Positions 18,551-27,396 of a DNA stretch of 64,000 bases are shown piece by piece. Source of the stretch: Clostridiaceae bacterium. Its GTDB lineage: Bacteria > Bacillota > Clostridia > Oscillospirales > Acutalibacteraceae. Location: assembly GCA_016280595.1 (NCBI GenBank), contig JAEEHB010000015.1, positions 19,244 through 83,243 of the forward strand. Direction: 5' to 3'. The position numbers and the translations under genes are program-made. The first letter of the stretch is position 1; each line of letters opens with the position of its first letter. The notes under the pieces were generated by a model. The model worked only from the letters and a program-made list of their open reading frames with translations. It was not told the DNA's origin and did not search any database.

Positions 18551-19981
18551 TTACTTCGTTCTCTCGTAGAGTATTTTTGATTCACCGCCGAACTTGGTGA
18601 TTTCGTTTATTTCAACACCGAGTTCTCTTGCGAGCAGTTCAACAACCTTTGAGCCGCAGAAGCCGCCCTGACAGCGACCCATACCCGCTCTGGTTCTTCT
18701 CTTTACGCCGTCAACATCTCTTGCGCCTGCGGGAGCGTGGATTGCGTCAAGGATTTCGCCTTCTGTTATTGTTTCACAGCGGCATACTATTCTGCCGTAA
18801 GCGGGATTCTTTTCTATAAGCGCTTTTCTCTGTTCGTTGCTCATATGCCTGAAACGAACGGGCTCTTCTCTCACGGGGTCAAATGAGGGGTTGAGCGCTG
18901 CGCCGCAGTCTTCGGTAATGATTCCCGCTACCATTTCGCCGATTGCGGGAGCGGATGAAAGGCCGGGCGATTCAATGCCCGCGACATTTATGAATCTGCC
19001 GTTCTTTTCGCTCTTGCCTATAAGGAAATCGTCACTTTCAAGGTGAGCCCTGAGGCCTGCAAACGAGGTGATGACATCTCTTGTAGAAACGGCGGGCACG
19101 GATTTCTGCGTTTTCGCGAGTATGTCCGCAAGCACATCCGCGTGCGTCGCGACATCTTCTTTGTCTTCAATATCAATCGCGCTCGGTCCGAGAATAAGGT
19201 TGCCGTCAACAGTCGGGGTTACAAGCGCGCCCTTGCCCATGATTGTGGGGCACTGGAAAAGCACATGGCTCGCAAGGTTACCTGAGGACTTGTCGCACAG
19301 CATATATTCGCCCTTGCGCGGGATGGTGTGAATTGAATTATCTCCGATAAGCGCGGCTATTTCGTCGCAGTAAACGCCTGCCGCGTTGACAATGTATTTT
19401 GCTTTTACTTCCTGCTTGCCGTCCGAAACGGTGAAAACGGATCCGTCGTCCTCAATCTTTGACACACGGAAGTTCCTTATAAACTCCGCGCCGTTTTTCA
19501 CTGCGTTTTCAACAGCGGCAATTGTCAGCTCGTACGGGCAGACTATGCCGGCTGAGGGGGCCCACAGTGCGGCAACCGCTTTGTCGCTTACATTGGGCTC
19601 GGCAGAGCGCAGTTTTTCACTGTCATAGATTTCAAGGCCGGGCACACCGTTTTCGTTGCCTCTTTCAAGCAGTTTGCGGAGCGTTACCGTCTCTTCATCC
19701 GAAAAAGCAAGCACGAAGGAGCCGATGCGCTTAAAGGGAACGTGGAGTTCTTTGCACACGTCCGACATAGCGGCATTGCCCTTTACGTTGAGGATTGCTT
19801 TGAGTGAACCGGGCACAGCGTCAAATCCCGCGTGAACAATGGCGGAGTTTGCTTTTGTGGTGCCCATAGCAACATCATTGCATCTGTCAAGCAGTACCAC
19901 TTTGAGATTGTATTTTGTGAGTTCTCTTGCGGCAAAAGCGCCGGAAACACCTGCGCCGATGACAGCAACATCGTAGTTCAT
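18551..19981 (-). CDS. Glycerol-3-phosphate dehydrogenase-type FAD protein with BFD [2Fe-2S] domain
   Basis: This 476-residue protein has a DAO/GlpA-like FAD domain (VAVIGAGVSGAFAARELTKY, then RCNDVAMGTTKANSAIVHAGFD). A C-terminal bacterioferritin-associated ferredoxin-like [2Fe-2S] domain has CRCETITEGEI and GRCQGGFC as its four cysteines. This is the architecture of the GlpA/GlpO-like dehydrogenase of Clostridia. It most likely oxidises glycerol-3-phosphate or a related 2-hydroxyacid; the exact substrate is not shown. It is the first gene of the - strand operon, with a CCGGAGGTC site before the ATG. Confidence 0.92.
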   Translation of the reverse strand: MNYDVAVIGAGVSGAFAARELTKYNLKVVLLDRCNDVAMGTTKANSAIVHAGFDAVPGSLKAILNVKGNAAMSDVCKELHVPFKRIGSFVLAFSDEETVTLRKLLERGNENGVPGLEIYDSEKLRSAEPNVSDKAVAALWAPSAGIVCPYELTIAAVENAVKNGAEFIRNFRVSKIEDDGSVFTVSDGKQEVKAKYIVNAAGVYCDEIAALIGDNSIHTIPRKGEYMLCDKSSGNLASHVLFQCPTIMGKGALVTPTVDGNLILGPSAIDIEDKEDVATHADVLADILAKTQKSVPAVSTRDVITSFAGLRAHLESDDFLIGKSEKNGRFINVAGIESPGLSSAPAIGEMVAGIITEDCGAALNPSFDPVREEPVRFRHMSNEQRKALIEKNPAYGRIVCRCETITEGEILDAIHAPAGARDVDGVKRRTRAGMGRCQGGFCGSKVVELLARELGVEINEITKFGGESKILYERTK

Positions 19982-20019
19982 AATAATGACCTCCGGATAT
20001 CTTTTTCTTACAAAAAATG

Positions 20020-20048
20020 ATTATACTATTTGTTTTACAATATTACAA
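20020..20048 (-). promoter_or_regulatory. Predicted sigma-A promoter of the FAD dehydrogenase operon
   Basis: On the minus strand, TTGTAA (20043-20048) and TATAAT (20020-20025) are separated by exactly 17 bases, about 40 bases before the start codon of the first gene. The surrounding region is AT-rich. No clear operator was seen. Confidence 0.65.
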
Positions 20049-20105
20049 TATATAATTTGCAAAACCGGAAAAGATTTATCACACGGGGAGCAGTCTGTTA
20101 CGAAA

Positions 20106-20831
20106 TCACGCTTTTATCTGAGAAAGAATTTCGCCGACTTTTCCGTGAATTACAAGGCTGAATTCGTCATCCATACCCGTGCTTTCCTTGTTGATTATCA
20201 CAAGTTTGCTTCCTCTGAAATATCTTATGAATCCCGCCGCCGGATATACCCTGAGCGATGTGCCCGCGACTATGAGCATATCCGCCTTTGATATTGCTTC
20301 CACTGCGCCTTCGATTGTCGGCCCGTCAAGCGGCTCCTCATAGAGCACCACATCCGGCTTTACTGTGCCGCCGCAGGGGCATACTGGCACACCTTCGCTG
20401 TGAGCCACATACTCCGCGTCAAAGAACTTTCCGCATTTTGTGCAGTAGTTTCTCAGCACGCTTCCGTGCAATTCAAACACTTTTGTGCTTCCGGCATCCG
20501 TGTGAAGACCGTCTATATTCTGTGTCACCACCGTGATGTTTTTGCCTGCTTTTTCAAGTTCGGCAATCTTCAGATGAGCGGCGTTGGGTTTTGCGTCGGG
20601 GTAGTAGAAGTACTTTTTGTAAAACTCAAAAAACTCTTCGGGGTGGGCGAGGTAAAAAGAATGGCTGATTATCTCTTCGGGAGGGTATTTTGCCTTCTGC
20701 ATATAAATGCCGTCAGCCGAGCGGAAATCAGGTATTCCGCTTTCGGTGGAAACACCCGCTCCTCCGAAAAAGACGATGTTTTCGCTCTCGTCAATCATCT
20801 GCTGAAGTTTTATAATTTTTTCATTATCCAT
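20106..20831 (-). CDS. cobB: NAD-dependent protein deacylase (Sir2/CobB)
   Basis: Sirtuins remove acyl groups from lysine using NAD. The 241-residue product has the NAD-binding GAGVSTESGIPDFRSADGIY, TQNIDGLHTDAGS and HGS motifs with the catalytic His. A zinc site (CTKCGKFF...CPCGG) and GTSLRVYPAAGFI are also present. It starts at ATG 20831 with TGGAGG upstream. A minus-strand TTGAAA/TAAAAT pair with 18-base spacing (20850-20879) could be its promoter, but this would leave a very short leader. It is a single gene upstream of the FAD operon and divergent from ftsK. Confidence 0.95.
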   Translation of the reverse strand: MDNEKIIKLQQMIDESENIVFFGGAGVSTESGIPDFRSADGIYMQKAKYPPEEIISHSFYLAHPEEFFEFYKKYFYYPDAKPNAAHLKIAELEKAGKNITVVTQNIDGLHTDAGSTKVFELHGSVLRNYCTKCGKFFDAEYVAHSEGVPVCPCGGTVKPDVVLYEEPLDGPTIEGAVEAISKADMLIVAGTSLRVYPAAGFIRYFRGSKLVIINKESTGMDDEFSLVIHGKVGEILSQIKA

Positions 20832-20909
20832 AATATCGCCTCCAGAGTCATTTTATCACCATACATTGTATATTTTCAAGCACCGCTCTACAAAATATAG
20901 TTTTTTCTA

Positions 20910-20938
20910 TTGCATTATTTTTATTATAATGCTATAAT
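20910..20938 (+). promoter_or_regulatory. Strong predicted promoter of ftsK
   Basis: TTGCAT (20910-20915) and TATAAT (20933-20938) have a 17-base spacer, and TGC directly precedes the -10 box, making it an extended -10 promoter. It lies about 80 bases before the ftsK start in an AT-rich intergenic region. Confidence 0.75.
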
Positions 20939-21019
20939 ATAAAATAGCGAATTTTACCCGCTTGTAATAAATGATTTCTTTATATATCATTCCATAATTA
21001 TTTCGAGGAGTTGAAAACA

Positions 21020-24000
21020 TTGGCTGAAACGGGAAAGAAAAAACAAACCGGTAAGTCAGAGCCCAAAATCCCTGCCGCCGCCAAAAAGCCTCAGAGCAGG
21101 TCTCAGAGTACGAGTGCGAAAAAACCTGCCGCGCAGTCAAAGCCGGCAAAGACAAAGCAGGTCCGGGATGAAAGAGATGCCGTAAACAAACAGACGCTTG
21201 CGATTATCTTCGCCGCTGCGGGAGTGTTTCTGCTTGCCGTTGCGCTGATAGAAGGCGAAAGCGCCTGGCTTGCCATGCACAATTTTATGTTTGCTGTGCT
21301 CGGCGTATGTGCTTATATTATTCCGTTCATACTTTTCTATGTTTCTTTCATTTACGCGAAAGACAAACCGGGAAGATACACTGCCGCAAATCTTTTCTTT
21401 GCGGGAGCCACCCTCATTCTTCTTTGCTCATCGATTCATATAATAAAGAATCCGCCCGAGTTTTTCAAGACAACAACCGTATCAATGCAGATTTCCATGG
21501 CGTGGGAAGATGCCGCTTCTGTTAAAGGCGGCGGAGTTATAGGAGCCCTCATAGGCGGCGGTATAGCCAAATTCTTCGGAAAGACAGGCGCGGTTGTCAC
21601 GGCTCTTATCCTGCTCGCCGTATCCCTGCTTCTGTTTACGGGGCTGTCGCTTCCGGTAATCGTTTCCGCGATAGGAAAGCCCTTGAGCAGCGTGCGCAGG
21701 CTGACCAACGAAAGAATGGAAGAGGTCGCTCAGCGCAGAGAGGAATACAGAAGACAGCAGGAAGAGGAAGAACTCGAAAGGCAGAAGGAAAACACCCTTC
21801 CTCCCGAAGCCGAAAACACTGCAGGCGCCGAAAACCGGAAAAAAGGTCCTAAGATTCCCGAAATCGGAGGCTCCGTCAAATCAAACGGCAAACTTGCCGA
21901 GCCGCCCATGCCTCCCGTTATCAACACGGGCGCGGCGGCAACTGCTGTGCCTCAGTCGGTAGCCGCAGGCATAGCCGGAGCGCAGACTGCCGCAGTGGCG
22001 GCGGGTACAGCGGCAGCGGCGAAAGCATCAAAAATCAAAATTGAAAAAACACCCGCAGAGCCCAAGCCCAAAAAGGCGGAAAAGAAGCCTGCCGATAAAA
22101 AGACTCCGCCTGCGGAAGCACCCGCAAACAAAGGAGATTACAAACTTCCCCCGATTGACTGCCTCGATCTGCCCAAGGGCACTTCTTCCGTCGATTTTGA
22201 GGGCGAAATAGAGAGAGGCTCGAGACAGCTTGTCGAAACTCTCGAAAGTTTCAAAATCCACGCAACCGTCACAGCCATTTCAAGAGGGCCTTCGGTTACG
22301 AGGTATGAACTCGTGCCTGAAGCGGGCATCAGAATAAACAGAATAACCGCGCTTTCCGATGATATCGCCCTGCGCCTTGCCGCAAAGAGCGTAAGAATAG
22401 AAGCGCCCATTCCCGGCAAAGCGGCAATAGGTATAGAAGTGCCCAACAGTGCAAAGTCAATGGTTTCAATGCGCGAGGTTATCGATACCGATGTTTACAG
22501 AGCGGGCAGTGCCAAGAGCAAACTCAATGTTGCTCTGGGTAAAGATATCACGGGCAATATCATTACAGCGGACCTTGCCAAGATGCCGCACCTGCTTGTC
22601 GCGGGTACTACGGGCTCGGGTAAATCCGTCTGCCTTAACACGATGATAGTCAGCCTGCTTTACAATGCCGCTCCCGACGAAGTAAAACTTCTTATGATTG
22701 ACCCGAAGATGGTTGAGTTTACCATCTACAACGGTATTTCCCACCTTCAGGTACCCGTTGTTTCAAATCCGCGCAAGGCGGCGGGCGCGCTCTCGTGGGC
22801 GGTAAGCGAAATGGAAAAGAGATACAAACTCTTTGCCGAAAACAGAGTTAAGGATATCAAGGGCTACAACCGTCTGTGCGAGGCGGAGAAATCCCTTGAA
22901 AAGATGCCTCATATAGTTATATTCATCGACGAACTTTCAGACCTTATGATGGCTTCGCCCAAAGAGGTTGAAGATTCTATCTGCCGCCTTGCCCAGATGG
23001 CGAGAGCCGCAGGTATGCATATGGTTATCGCAACTCAGAGACCGTCCGTTGATGTTATCACCGGTATTATCAGGGCAAACATTCCTTCGAGAATCGCTCT
23101 CTATGTTTCATCGCAGATTGATTCGAGAATCATCATAGACCAGAGCGGCGCCGAAAAACTGCTCGGTAACGGCGATATGCTCTTTAACCCCGTAGGCACA
23201 AGCAAGCCTCACAGGGTGCAGGGCTGCTATATCTCCGAAGAAGAAGTTGAAAGAATCGTAAGTTACATCAAGGCTCAGGGCGAAGCGGTATACAGCGACG
23301 AAACCATCAGAGAAATCGACGCGAGAGCCGCTTCCGCAGAAACCAAGAAGGGCTATGATGAGGCAGACGGTGAAGACGCTCTCGACCCGATGTTCGATCA
23401 GGCGGCGGAGGCGGTCATCACCGCAGGTCAGGCATCCACCACAATGCTTCAGAAGAAACTCAAACTCGGTTACGCCAGGGCATCAAGAGTTATGGATCAG
23501 CTCGAAGAGAGGGGGATAGTAGGCCCGTCCGAGGGCGCGAAACCCAGACAGGTGCTTATCTCACAGACACAGTGGTACGAGATGCAGGCGCTTGCGGAAG
23601 GCGGCGCGGGCAAGAATGTTCAGCTTGAATTCAACACCGCCGAAATACCCGCAGAGCCCGAGTATGAAGATGAAGAAGATTTAACCGACGATATCGCCGA
23701 AGAGGAAGACGAAGCGTATGAGGAGCAGGCGGACGATACTGAGGCTGAGCCCGAAATCGAAGCCGAGCCCGATGACTTTGCCGACATCTATGAAGAAGAT
23801 GACGAAGACGACGATGACGGCGAATACGCCGAAGTAATTGAGGATGAACAGCCCGCAGAGGACGAAACTCCCGCTACGGATGAATATGAAGATATCTACA
23901 GCAACTCGGCGGATATTCCCGACGGGCAGGATGACGATGATTCGGAAAATGAGATAACGGAAGAAATTACCGAAGAGCCGGTCGAAGAAATCCCTGTTGA

Positions 24001-24295
24001 AGAAATACCGACTGAGGAGATACCTGCCGAAGAAATTCCTGTTGAAGAAATACCCGCTGAATCGCTTGATGAAAAAGGCGAATCACAGCCCGCAGAGCCT
24101 GCGCAGGCGGAAGAAACAGTGCAGGAGATAGAGGTTGAAGTTCTTGAGCCGGATACTCCGGATACTCCCGCGGGTGACGGCGAAGAAGAGTACTATGAGG
24201 AAGCGGACGATTTTGAGCCCGTTTCCATTGACGACCTTTTCAGCGACGACGATTTTTATGATGACAGCAGCGATGACGATTTCTTTTCCGAATAA
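21020..24295 (+). CDS. ftsK: DNA translocase FtsK/SpoIIIE family
   Basis: This septal motor pumps chromosomal DNA through the closing division or sporulation septum. The N-terminal part is Lys/Ala/Gln-rich, followed by four membrane helices within about residues 55-215 and a Pro/Ala/Lys linker. The motor has Walker A GTTGSGKS near residue 530 and Walker B IVIFIDELSD near 635, and a C-terminal gamma winged-helix domain spans about 790-855. After it comes an unusual acidic tail of roughly 230 residues. The start is TTG 21020, because GAGGAG (21005-21010) lies nine bases upstream; the alternative TTG 21011 would have no spacing. Total length is 1091 residues. Confidence 0.95.
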   Translation: MAETGKKKQTGKSEPKIPAAAKKPQSRSQSTSAKKPAAQSKPAKTKQVRDERDAVNKQTLAIIFAAAGVFLLAVALIEGESAWLAMHNFMFAVLGVCAYIIPFILFYVSFIYAKDKPGRYTAANLFFAGATLILLCSSIHIIKNPPEFFKTTTVSMQISMAWEDAASVKGGGVIGALIGGGIAKFFGKTGAVVTALILLAVSLLLFTGLSLPVIVSAIGKPLSSVRRLTNERMEEVAQRREEYRRQQEEEELERQKENTLPPEAENTAGAENRKKGPKIPEIGGSVKSNGKLAEPPMPPVINTGAAATAVPQSVAAGIAGAQTAAVAAGTAAAAKASKIKIEKTPAEPKPKKAEKKPADKKTPPAEAPANKGDYKLPPIDCLDLPKGTSSVDFEGEIERGSRQLVETLESFKIHATVTAISRGPSVTRYELVPEAGIRINRITALSDDIALRLAAKSVRIEAPIPGKAAIGIEVPNSAKSMVSMREVIDTDVYRAGSAKSKLNVALGKDITGNIITADLAKMPHLLVAGTTGSGKSVCLNTMIVSLLYNAAPDEVKLLMIDPKMVEFTIYNGISHLQVPVVSNPRKAAGALSWAVSEMEKRYKLFAENRVKDIKGYNRLCEAEKSLEKMPHIVIFIDELSDLMMASPKEVEDSICRLAQMARAAGMHMVIATQRPSVDVITGIIRANIPSRIALYVSSQIDSRIIIDQSGAEKLLGNGDMLFNPVGTSKPHRVQGCYISEEEVERIVSYIKAQGEAVYSDETIREIDARAASAETKKGYDEADGEDALDPMFDQAAEAVITAGQASTTMLQKKLKLGYARASRVMDQLEERGIVGPSEGAKPRQVLISQTQWYEMQALAEGGAGKNVQLEFNTAEIPAEPEYEDEEDLTDDIAEEEDEAYEEQADDTEAEPEIEAEPDDFADIYEEDDEDDDDGEYAEVIEDEQPAEDETPATDEYEDIYSNSADIPDGQDDDDSENEITEEITEEPVEEIPVEEIPTEEIPAEEIPVEEIPAESLDEKGESQPAEPAQAEETVQEIEVEVLEPDTPDTPAGDGEEEYYEEADDFEPVSIDDLFSDDDFYDDSSDDDFFSE
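23981..24055 (+). repeat. 15-base tandem repeat encoding VEEIP-type pentapeptides
   Basis: Five consecutive 15-base units inside ftsK encode VEEIP, VEEIP, TEEIP, AEEIP and VEEIP, followed by a partial AES unit. The base sequence varies at synonymous sites, so the peptide rather than the DNA is conserved. It lies in the acidic tail beyond the gamma domain. Confidence 0.8.
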
Positions 24296-24310
24296 TACGG
24301 ACGGTGAACA

Positions 24311-26143
24311 ATGAGTTTTTTGCCTGTTTCAAAAGAGGATATGCAATCGCTCGGCTGGGATGAAGCGGATTTCGTTTATGTCAGCGGTGACGCCTATGTC
24401 GATCACCCCGCTTTCGGCGCGGCGATTATTACGCGCGTGCTCGAAAACGAAGGCTTCAGGGTAGCCGTACTTCCTCAGCCGGACTGGCACTCAACCCGTG
24501 ATTTCACGCGCTTCGGAAAGCCGCGTCTCGGCTTTCTTGTAAGCAGCGGAAATATCGACTCCATGGTCGCTCACTACACCGTTGCAAAGAAGCCTCGCTC
24601 GTCAGATTCCTATTCTCCGGGAGGCAAAGCCGGTCTTCGCCCCGACAGAGCGGTAATAGTTTACTGCAACAGAATCAGGGAAGCATACGGCGATGTGCCG
24701 GTAATAATAGGCGGGCTCGAAGCGTCGCTCAGGCGATTTGCGCACTATGATTACTGGGACGATAAAATCCGCCGCTCGATTCTCTTTGATTCACAGGCGG
24801 ATATAATCTCCTACGGTATGGGCGAAAAAAGCATTTCCGAGATTGCGCACCGCCTTGACATGGGTGAAAAAATCGGAGAAATCAGAGATGTGCTCGGCAC
24901 CTGCTATGCCGTAAATGTAAGGGAAACTCCATACACAGGAACGGAGTGCCCGTCTTTCGAAAATGTTGTAAAGTCAAAAAAAGAATACGCGGTGTCCTGC
25001 CGCATTCAGCAGGATGAGCAGGATGCTTTCAGGGGCAAAACGGTAAAACAGCGTCACGGCAGTATGATGCTCGTGCAGAATCCTCCCGCCCTGCCTCTCA
25101 CCACAGAAGAGATTGATGCCGTCTATGCACTGCCCTATGAGAGAAACTGGCATCCTATGTATGAAAAAGACGGCGGAGTGCCCGGAATAGAAGAAGTTAA
25201 GTTTTCAATCACTCATAACAGAGGCTGCTTCGGCGCCTGCAATTTCTGCTCTCTCGCATTCCATCAGGGCAGATATATTTCCGTCAAAAGCAAGCAGGCG
25301 ATAATTGACGAAGCGAAAAAACTTACCGCCCTGCCCGGATTCAAAGGCTATATCCACGACATAGGCGGACCGACCGCCAATTTCAGGCGGCCTTCCTGCG
25401 ACGGTCAGGAGGACAGGGGCCTTTGCAAGGGTAAAAAATGTCTCGCTCCGACTCCCTGCCCGAATCTTGTTGCGGACCACAGCGAATATCTTGATATTCT
25501 CCGCACCGTGCGCGAGTTACCCGGAGTGAAAAAAGTGTTTATCCGCTCGGGAATCAGATATGACTATCTGCTTGCCGACAAAAACGAAGACTTTATCCGT
25601 GACCTTGTGAAATACCACGTGAGCGGTCAGCTTAAAGTTGCCCCCGAGCACTGCTCGGCGGCAGTGCTCGATAAAATGGGCAAACCTCATATTGAGGCAT
25701 ATATAGAGTTTTCCAAAAAGTATTTTTCGCTCAGCGAAAAGGCGGGCAAGGAACAGTATCTTGTGCCCTATCTGATGTCATCGCATCCGGGCTCAACGCT
25801 CAAAGAGGCAGTTGAACTTGCCGTCTTTCTCAAAAAGCGAAATATAAGACCCGAGCAGGTGCAGGATTTTTATCCGACTCCCGGCACGGTTTCAACCTGT
25901 ATGTATTACACGGGGCTCGACCCCTATACGATGAAGGAAGTATATGTCGCAACTTCTCCGCACGAAAAGATGCTTCAGAGAAGTCTGCTTCAGTATTATG
26001 ATCCGGCGAAGGCTCCGCTCGTGCGCGAGGCGCTTATCAAAGCGGGCAGGAGAGACCTTATAGGATATTCGGACAAATGCCTTGTGCGGCCTGCGTCCGA
26101 AAACAGAAGGGCAAATGAAAAAGGAAAGAAAAAGAAGAAATAG
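24311..26143 (+). CDS. YgiQ family radical SAM protein
   Basis: YgiQ-family proteins are radical SAM enzymes of unknown reaction. The 610-residue product has the family's N-terminal cobalamin-like region (MSFLPVSKEDMQSLGWDEADFVYV, SGDAYVDHPAFG). It also has the cluster motif GCFGACNFCSLAFHQGR in the middle, and the characteristic DIGGPTANFRRPSC block. The Lys-rich end overlaps the next gene. Start ATG 24311 has an ACGGTGAAC site. It is 15 bases after ftsK, likely in the same message. Confidence 0.93.
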   Translation: MSFLPVSKEDMQSLGWDEADFVYVSGDAYVDHPAFGAAIITRVLENEGFRVAVLPQPDWHSTRDFTRFGKPRLGFLVSSGNIDSMVAHYTVAKKPRSSDSYSPGGKAGLRPDRAVIVYCNRIREAYGDVPVIIGGLEASLRRFAHYDYWDDKIRRSILFDSQADIISYGMGEKSISEIAHRLDMGEKIGEIRDVLGTCYAVNVRETPYTGTECPSFENVVKSKKEYAVSCRIQQDEQDAFRGKTVKQRHGSMMLVQNPPALPLTTEEIDAVYALPYERNWHPMYEKDGGVPGIEEVKFSITHNRGCFGACNFCSLAFHQGRYISVKSKQAIIDEAKKLTALPGFKGYIHDIGGPTANFRRPSCDGQEDRGLCKGKKCLAPTPCPNLVADHSEYLDILRTVRELPGVKKVFIRSGIRYDYLLADKNEDFIRDLVKYHVSGQLKVAPEHCSAAVLDKMGKPHIEAYIEFSKKYFSLSEKAGKEQYLVPYLMSSHPGSTLKEAVELAVFLKKRNIRPEQVQDFYPTPGTVSTCMYYTGLDPYTMKEVYVATSPHEKMLQRSLLQYYDPAKAPLVREALIKAGRRDLIGYSDKCLVRPASENRRANEKGKKKKK

Positions 26144-27041
26144 GATAATTGCTTTTATCGCGGCGGCTGTTGTTATACTTACAGCCGTCACATTATGGGC
26201 TGTTTTCACCGACGACTCCGGCAGTTTTGACAACACCCTCGGCACTATTTCGTCTCCGGATGAAAGCAATCCCGGTCTTCGCGTAAGTTTCATAGATGTG
26301 GGGCAGGGGGACTGTATTCTGCTTGAGTGCGGCGGCAAAACGATGCTCGTTGACGCAGGCGAAAAGATATATGAGCAAAAGGTTTCAAGGTATCTTCTTT
26401 CAAGGAAAATAAAGACTCTCGATTATATTGTCGCTACGCATCCGCATTCCGACCATATCGGCTCTCTGCCGTTTATAATGGAAAACTTCGGAGCGAAAAA
26501 TGTGATTATGCCGCGAATCCCGCGTGAAATAATTCCGACAAACTACTTCTTTGACAGTTTCATAGAATGCGTGAGCGAATCGGACGCGCTTGTAACCGCC
26601 GCACAGCCCGGACTTACCTTTATGCTCGGCACGGCGCAGGTGACTTTCATCGGTCCTGTTTCGGAAACTGCCGAGGATTTAAACAACCTCTCCGCTGTGT
26701 GCAAGGTGACCTACGGCGAAACCTCGCTTCTGCTTACGGGCGACGCCGCTTTTGATGAAGAAACGGAAATAATCAACTCGGGCGCGGATATAAAATGCGA
26801 TATTCTCAAACTCGGGCATCACGGCTCGGGCACTTCCACGGGCAGTGAATTTCTTGAAAAAGTCAGCCCGGAATACTGTGTGATATCCTGTGGTGAAAAC
26901 AACGATTACGGTCACCCTGCGGAAAGCACGCTTAAGAGGATTTTAAAGTATACCGATAAAATCTACCGCACCGACAGATGCGGCACAATTGTGGCTGAAT
27001 CGGACGGCAAAAACATTGTCTTTACTTACGGGAAAGAGTGA
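26115..27041 (+). CDS. ComEC/Rec2-like metallo-beta-lactamase fold hydrolase
   Basis: This secreted or membrane-anchored enzyme resembles the metallo-beta-lactamase domain of the DNA uptake channel ComEC, but without the channel part. After a Lys/Arg-rich start and one hydrophobic anchor (about residues 10-30) comes SFIDVGQGDCILLECGGK. Then come the metal-binding THPHSDHIGSL, LLLTGDA and LGHHGSGTS motifs. At 308 residues it is typical of stand-alone copies. It starts at ATG 26115 within the end of ygiQ, with GAAGG upstream. It may act as a nuclease or phosphodiesterase; no competence genes are nearby. Confidence 0.9.
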   Translation: MKKERKRRNRIIAFIAAAVVILTAVTLWAVFTDDSGSFDNTLGTISSPDESNPGLRVSFIDVGQGDCILLECGGKTMLVDAGEKIYEQKVSRYLLSRKIKTLDYIVATHPHSDHIGSLPFIMENFGAKNVIMPRIPREIIPTNYFFDSFIECVSESDALVTAAQPGLTFMLGTAQVTFIGPVSETAEDLNNLSAVCKVTYGETSLLLTGDAAFDEETEIINSGADIKCDILKLGHHGSGTSTGSEFLEKVSPEYCVISCGENNDYGHPAESTLKRILKYTDKIYRTDRCGTIVAESDGKNIVFTYGKE

Positions 27042-27045
27042 ACTT

Positions 27046-27270
27046 ATGATTTACAGTGTTGACAGAATTGAAGGCAAATATGCGGTCTGCGCCGGCTTTG
27101 CAGGCAGTATCTATAAGGTGGAACTTGACCGCATTGAGGGCAAGGTAGCCGAAGGTGATTTAATATGCATGGGTGCGGACTGGAAGTTTCACGTCTGCAA
27201 CGAAGAAACAAAGGCTCTCAGAAACAGTTTCTTCATAAGATTTGATGATTTATTCAAACAGAGAGATTAA
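27046..27270 (+). CDS. DUF3006 family small protein
   Basis: This 74-residue protein begins MIYSVDRIEGKYAVC and continues VELDRIEGKVAEGDLI, a short beta-barrel-like pattern of the DUF3006 family. It is typically encoded straight after the stand-alone ComEC-like hydrolase, as here, four bases after its stop. Its function is unknown; a role as partner or modulator of that hydrolase is only inferred from the pairing. The start is ATG 27046, after GGAAAGAGTG. Confidence 0.85.
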   Translation: MIYSVDRIEGKYAVCAGFAGSIYKVELDRIEGKVAEGDLICMGADWKFHVCNEETKALRNSFFIRFDDLFKQRD

Positions 27271-27319
27271 TCGCGCAACAGCGTTTTCGCGCTGAAATAT
27301 AATTGTAAATTTTTTAACA

Positions 27320-27355
27320 AAAGTACCGCATTTGTCTTGAACAATGCGGTACTTT
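27320..27355 (+). terminator. Rho-independent terminator hairpin upstream of miaB
   Basis: Bases 27320-27332 and 27343-27355 form a 13-bp perfect stem (left arm AAAGTACCGCATT) with a 10-base loop. The T tract is short (TTT then AT-rich), so it is weaker than others here. It ends the ftsK operon, and its right arm lies inside the spacer of the next promoter. Confidence 0.7.
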
Positions 27356-27365
27356 ATTATATAAT
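27337..27365 (+). promoter_or_regulatory. Predicted promoter of the miaB-mutSL operon
   Basis: TTGAAC (27337-27342) and TATAAT (27360-27365) are spaced by exactly 17 bases, 31 bases before the miaB ATG. The -35 box starts in the loop of the preceding terminator hairpin. Confidence 0.72.
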
Positions 27366-27396
27366 AATATAAATATGGCCGAAAGGAGTGAACAGC

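Noticed and set aside
17638..18600. 320-codon open frame on the + strand opposite the FAD oxidoreductase
   Set aside because: It is an antisense shadow of a well-recognised flavoprotein gene; the translation shows no family motif and there is no ribosome site.
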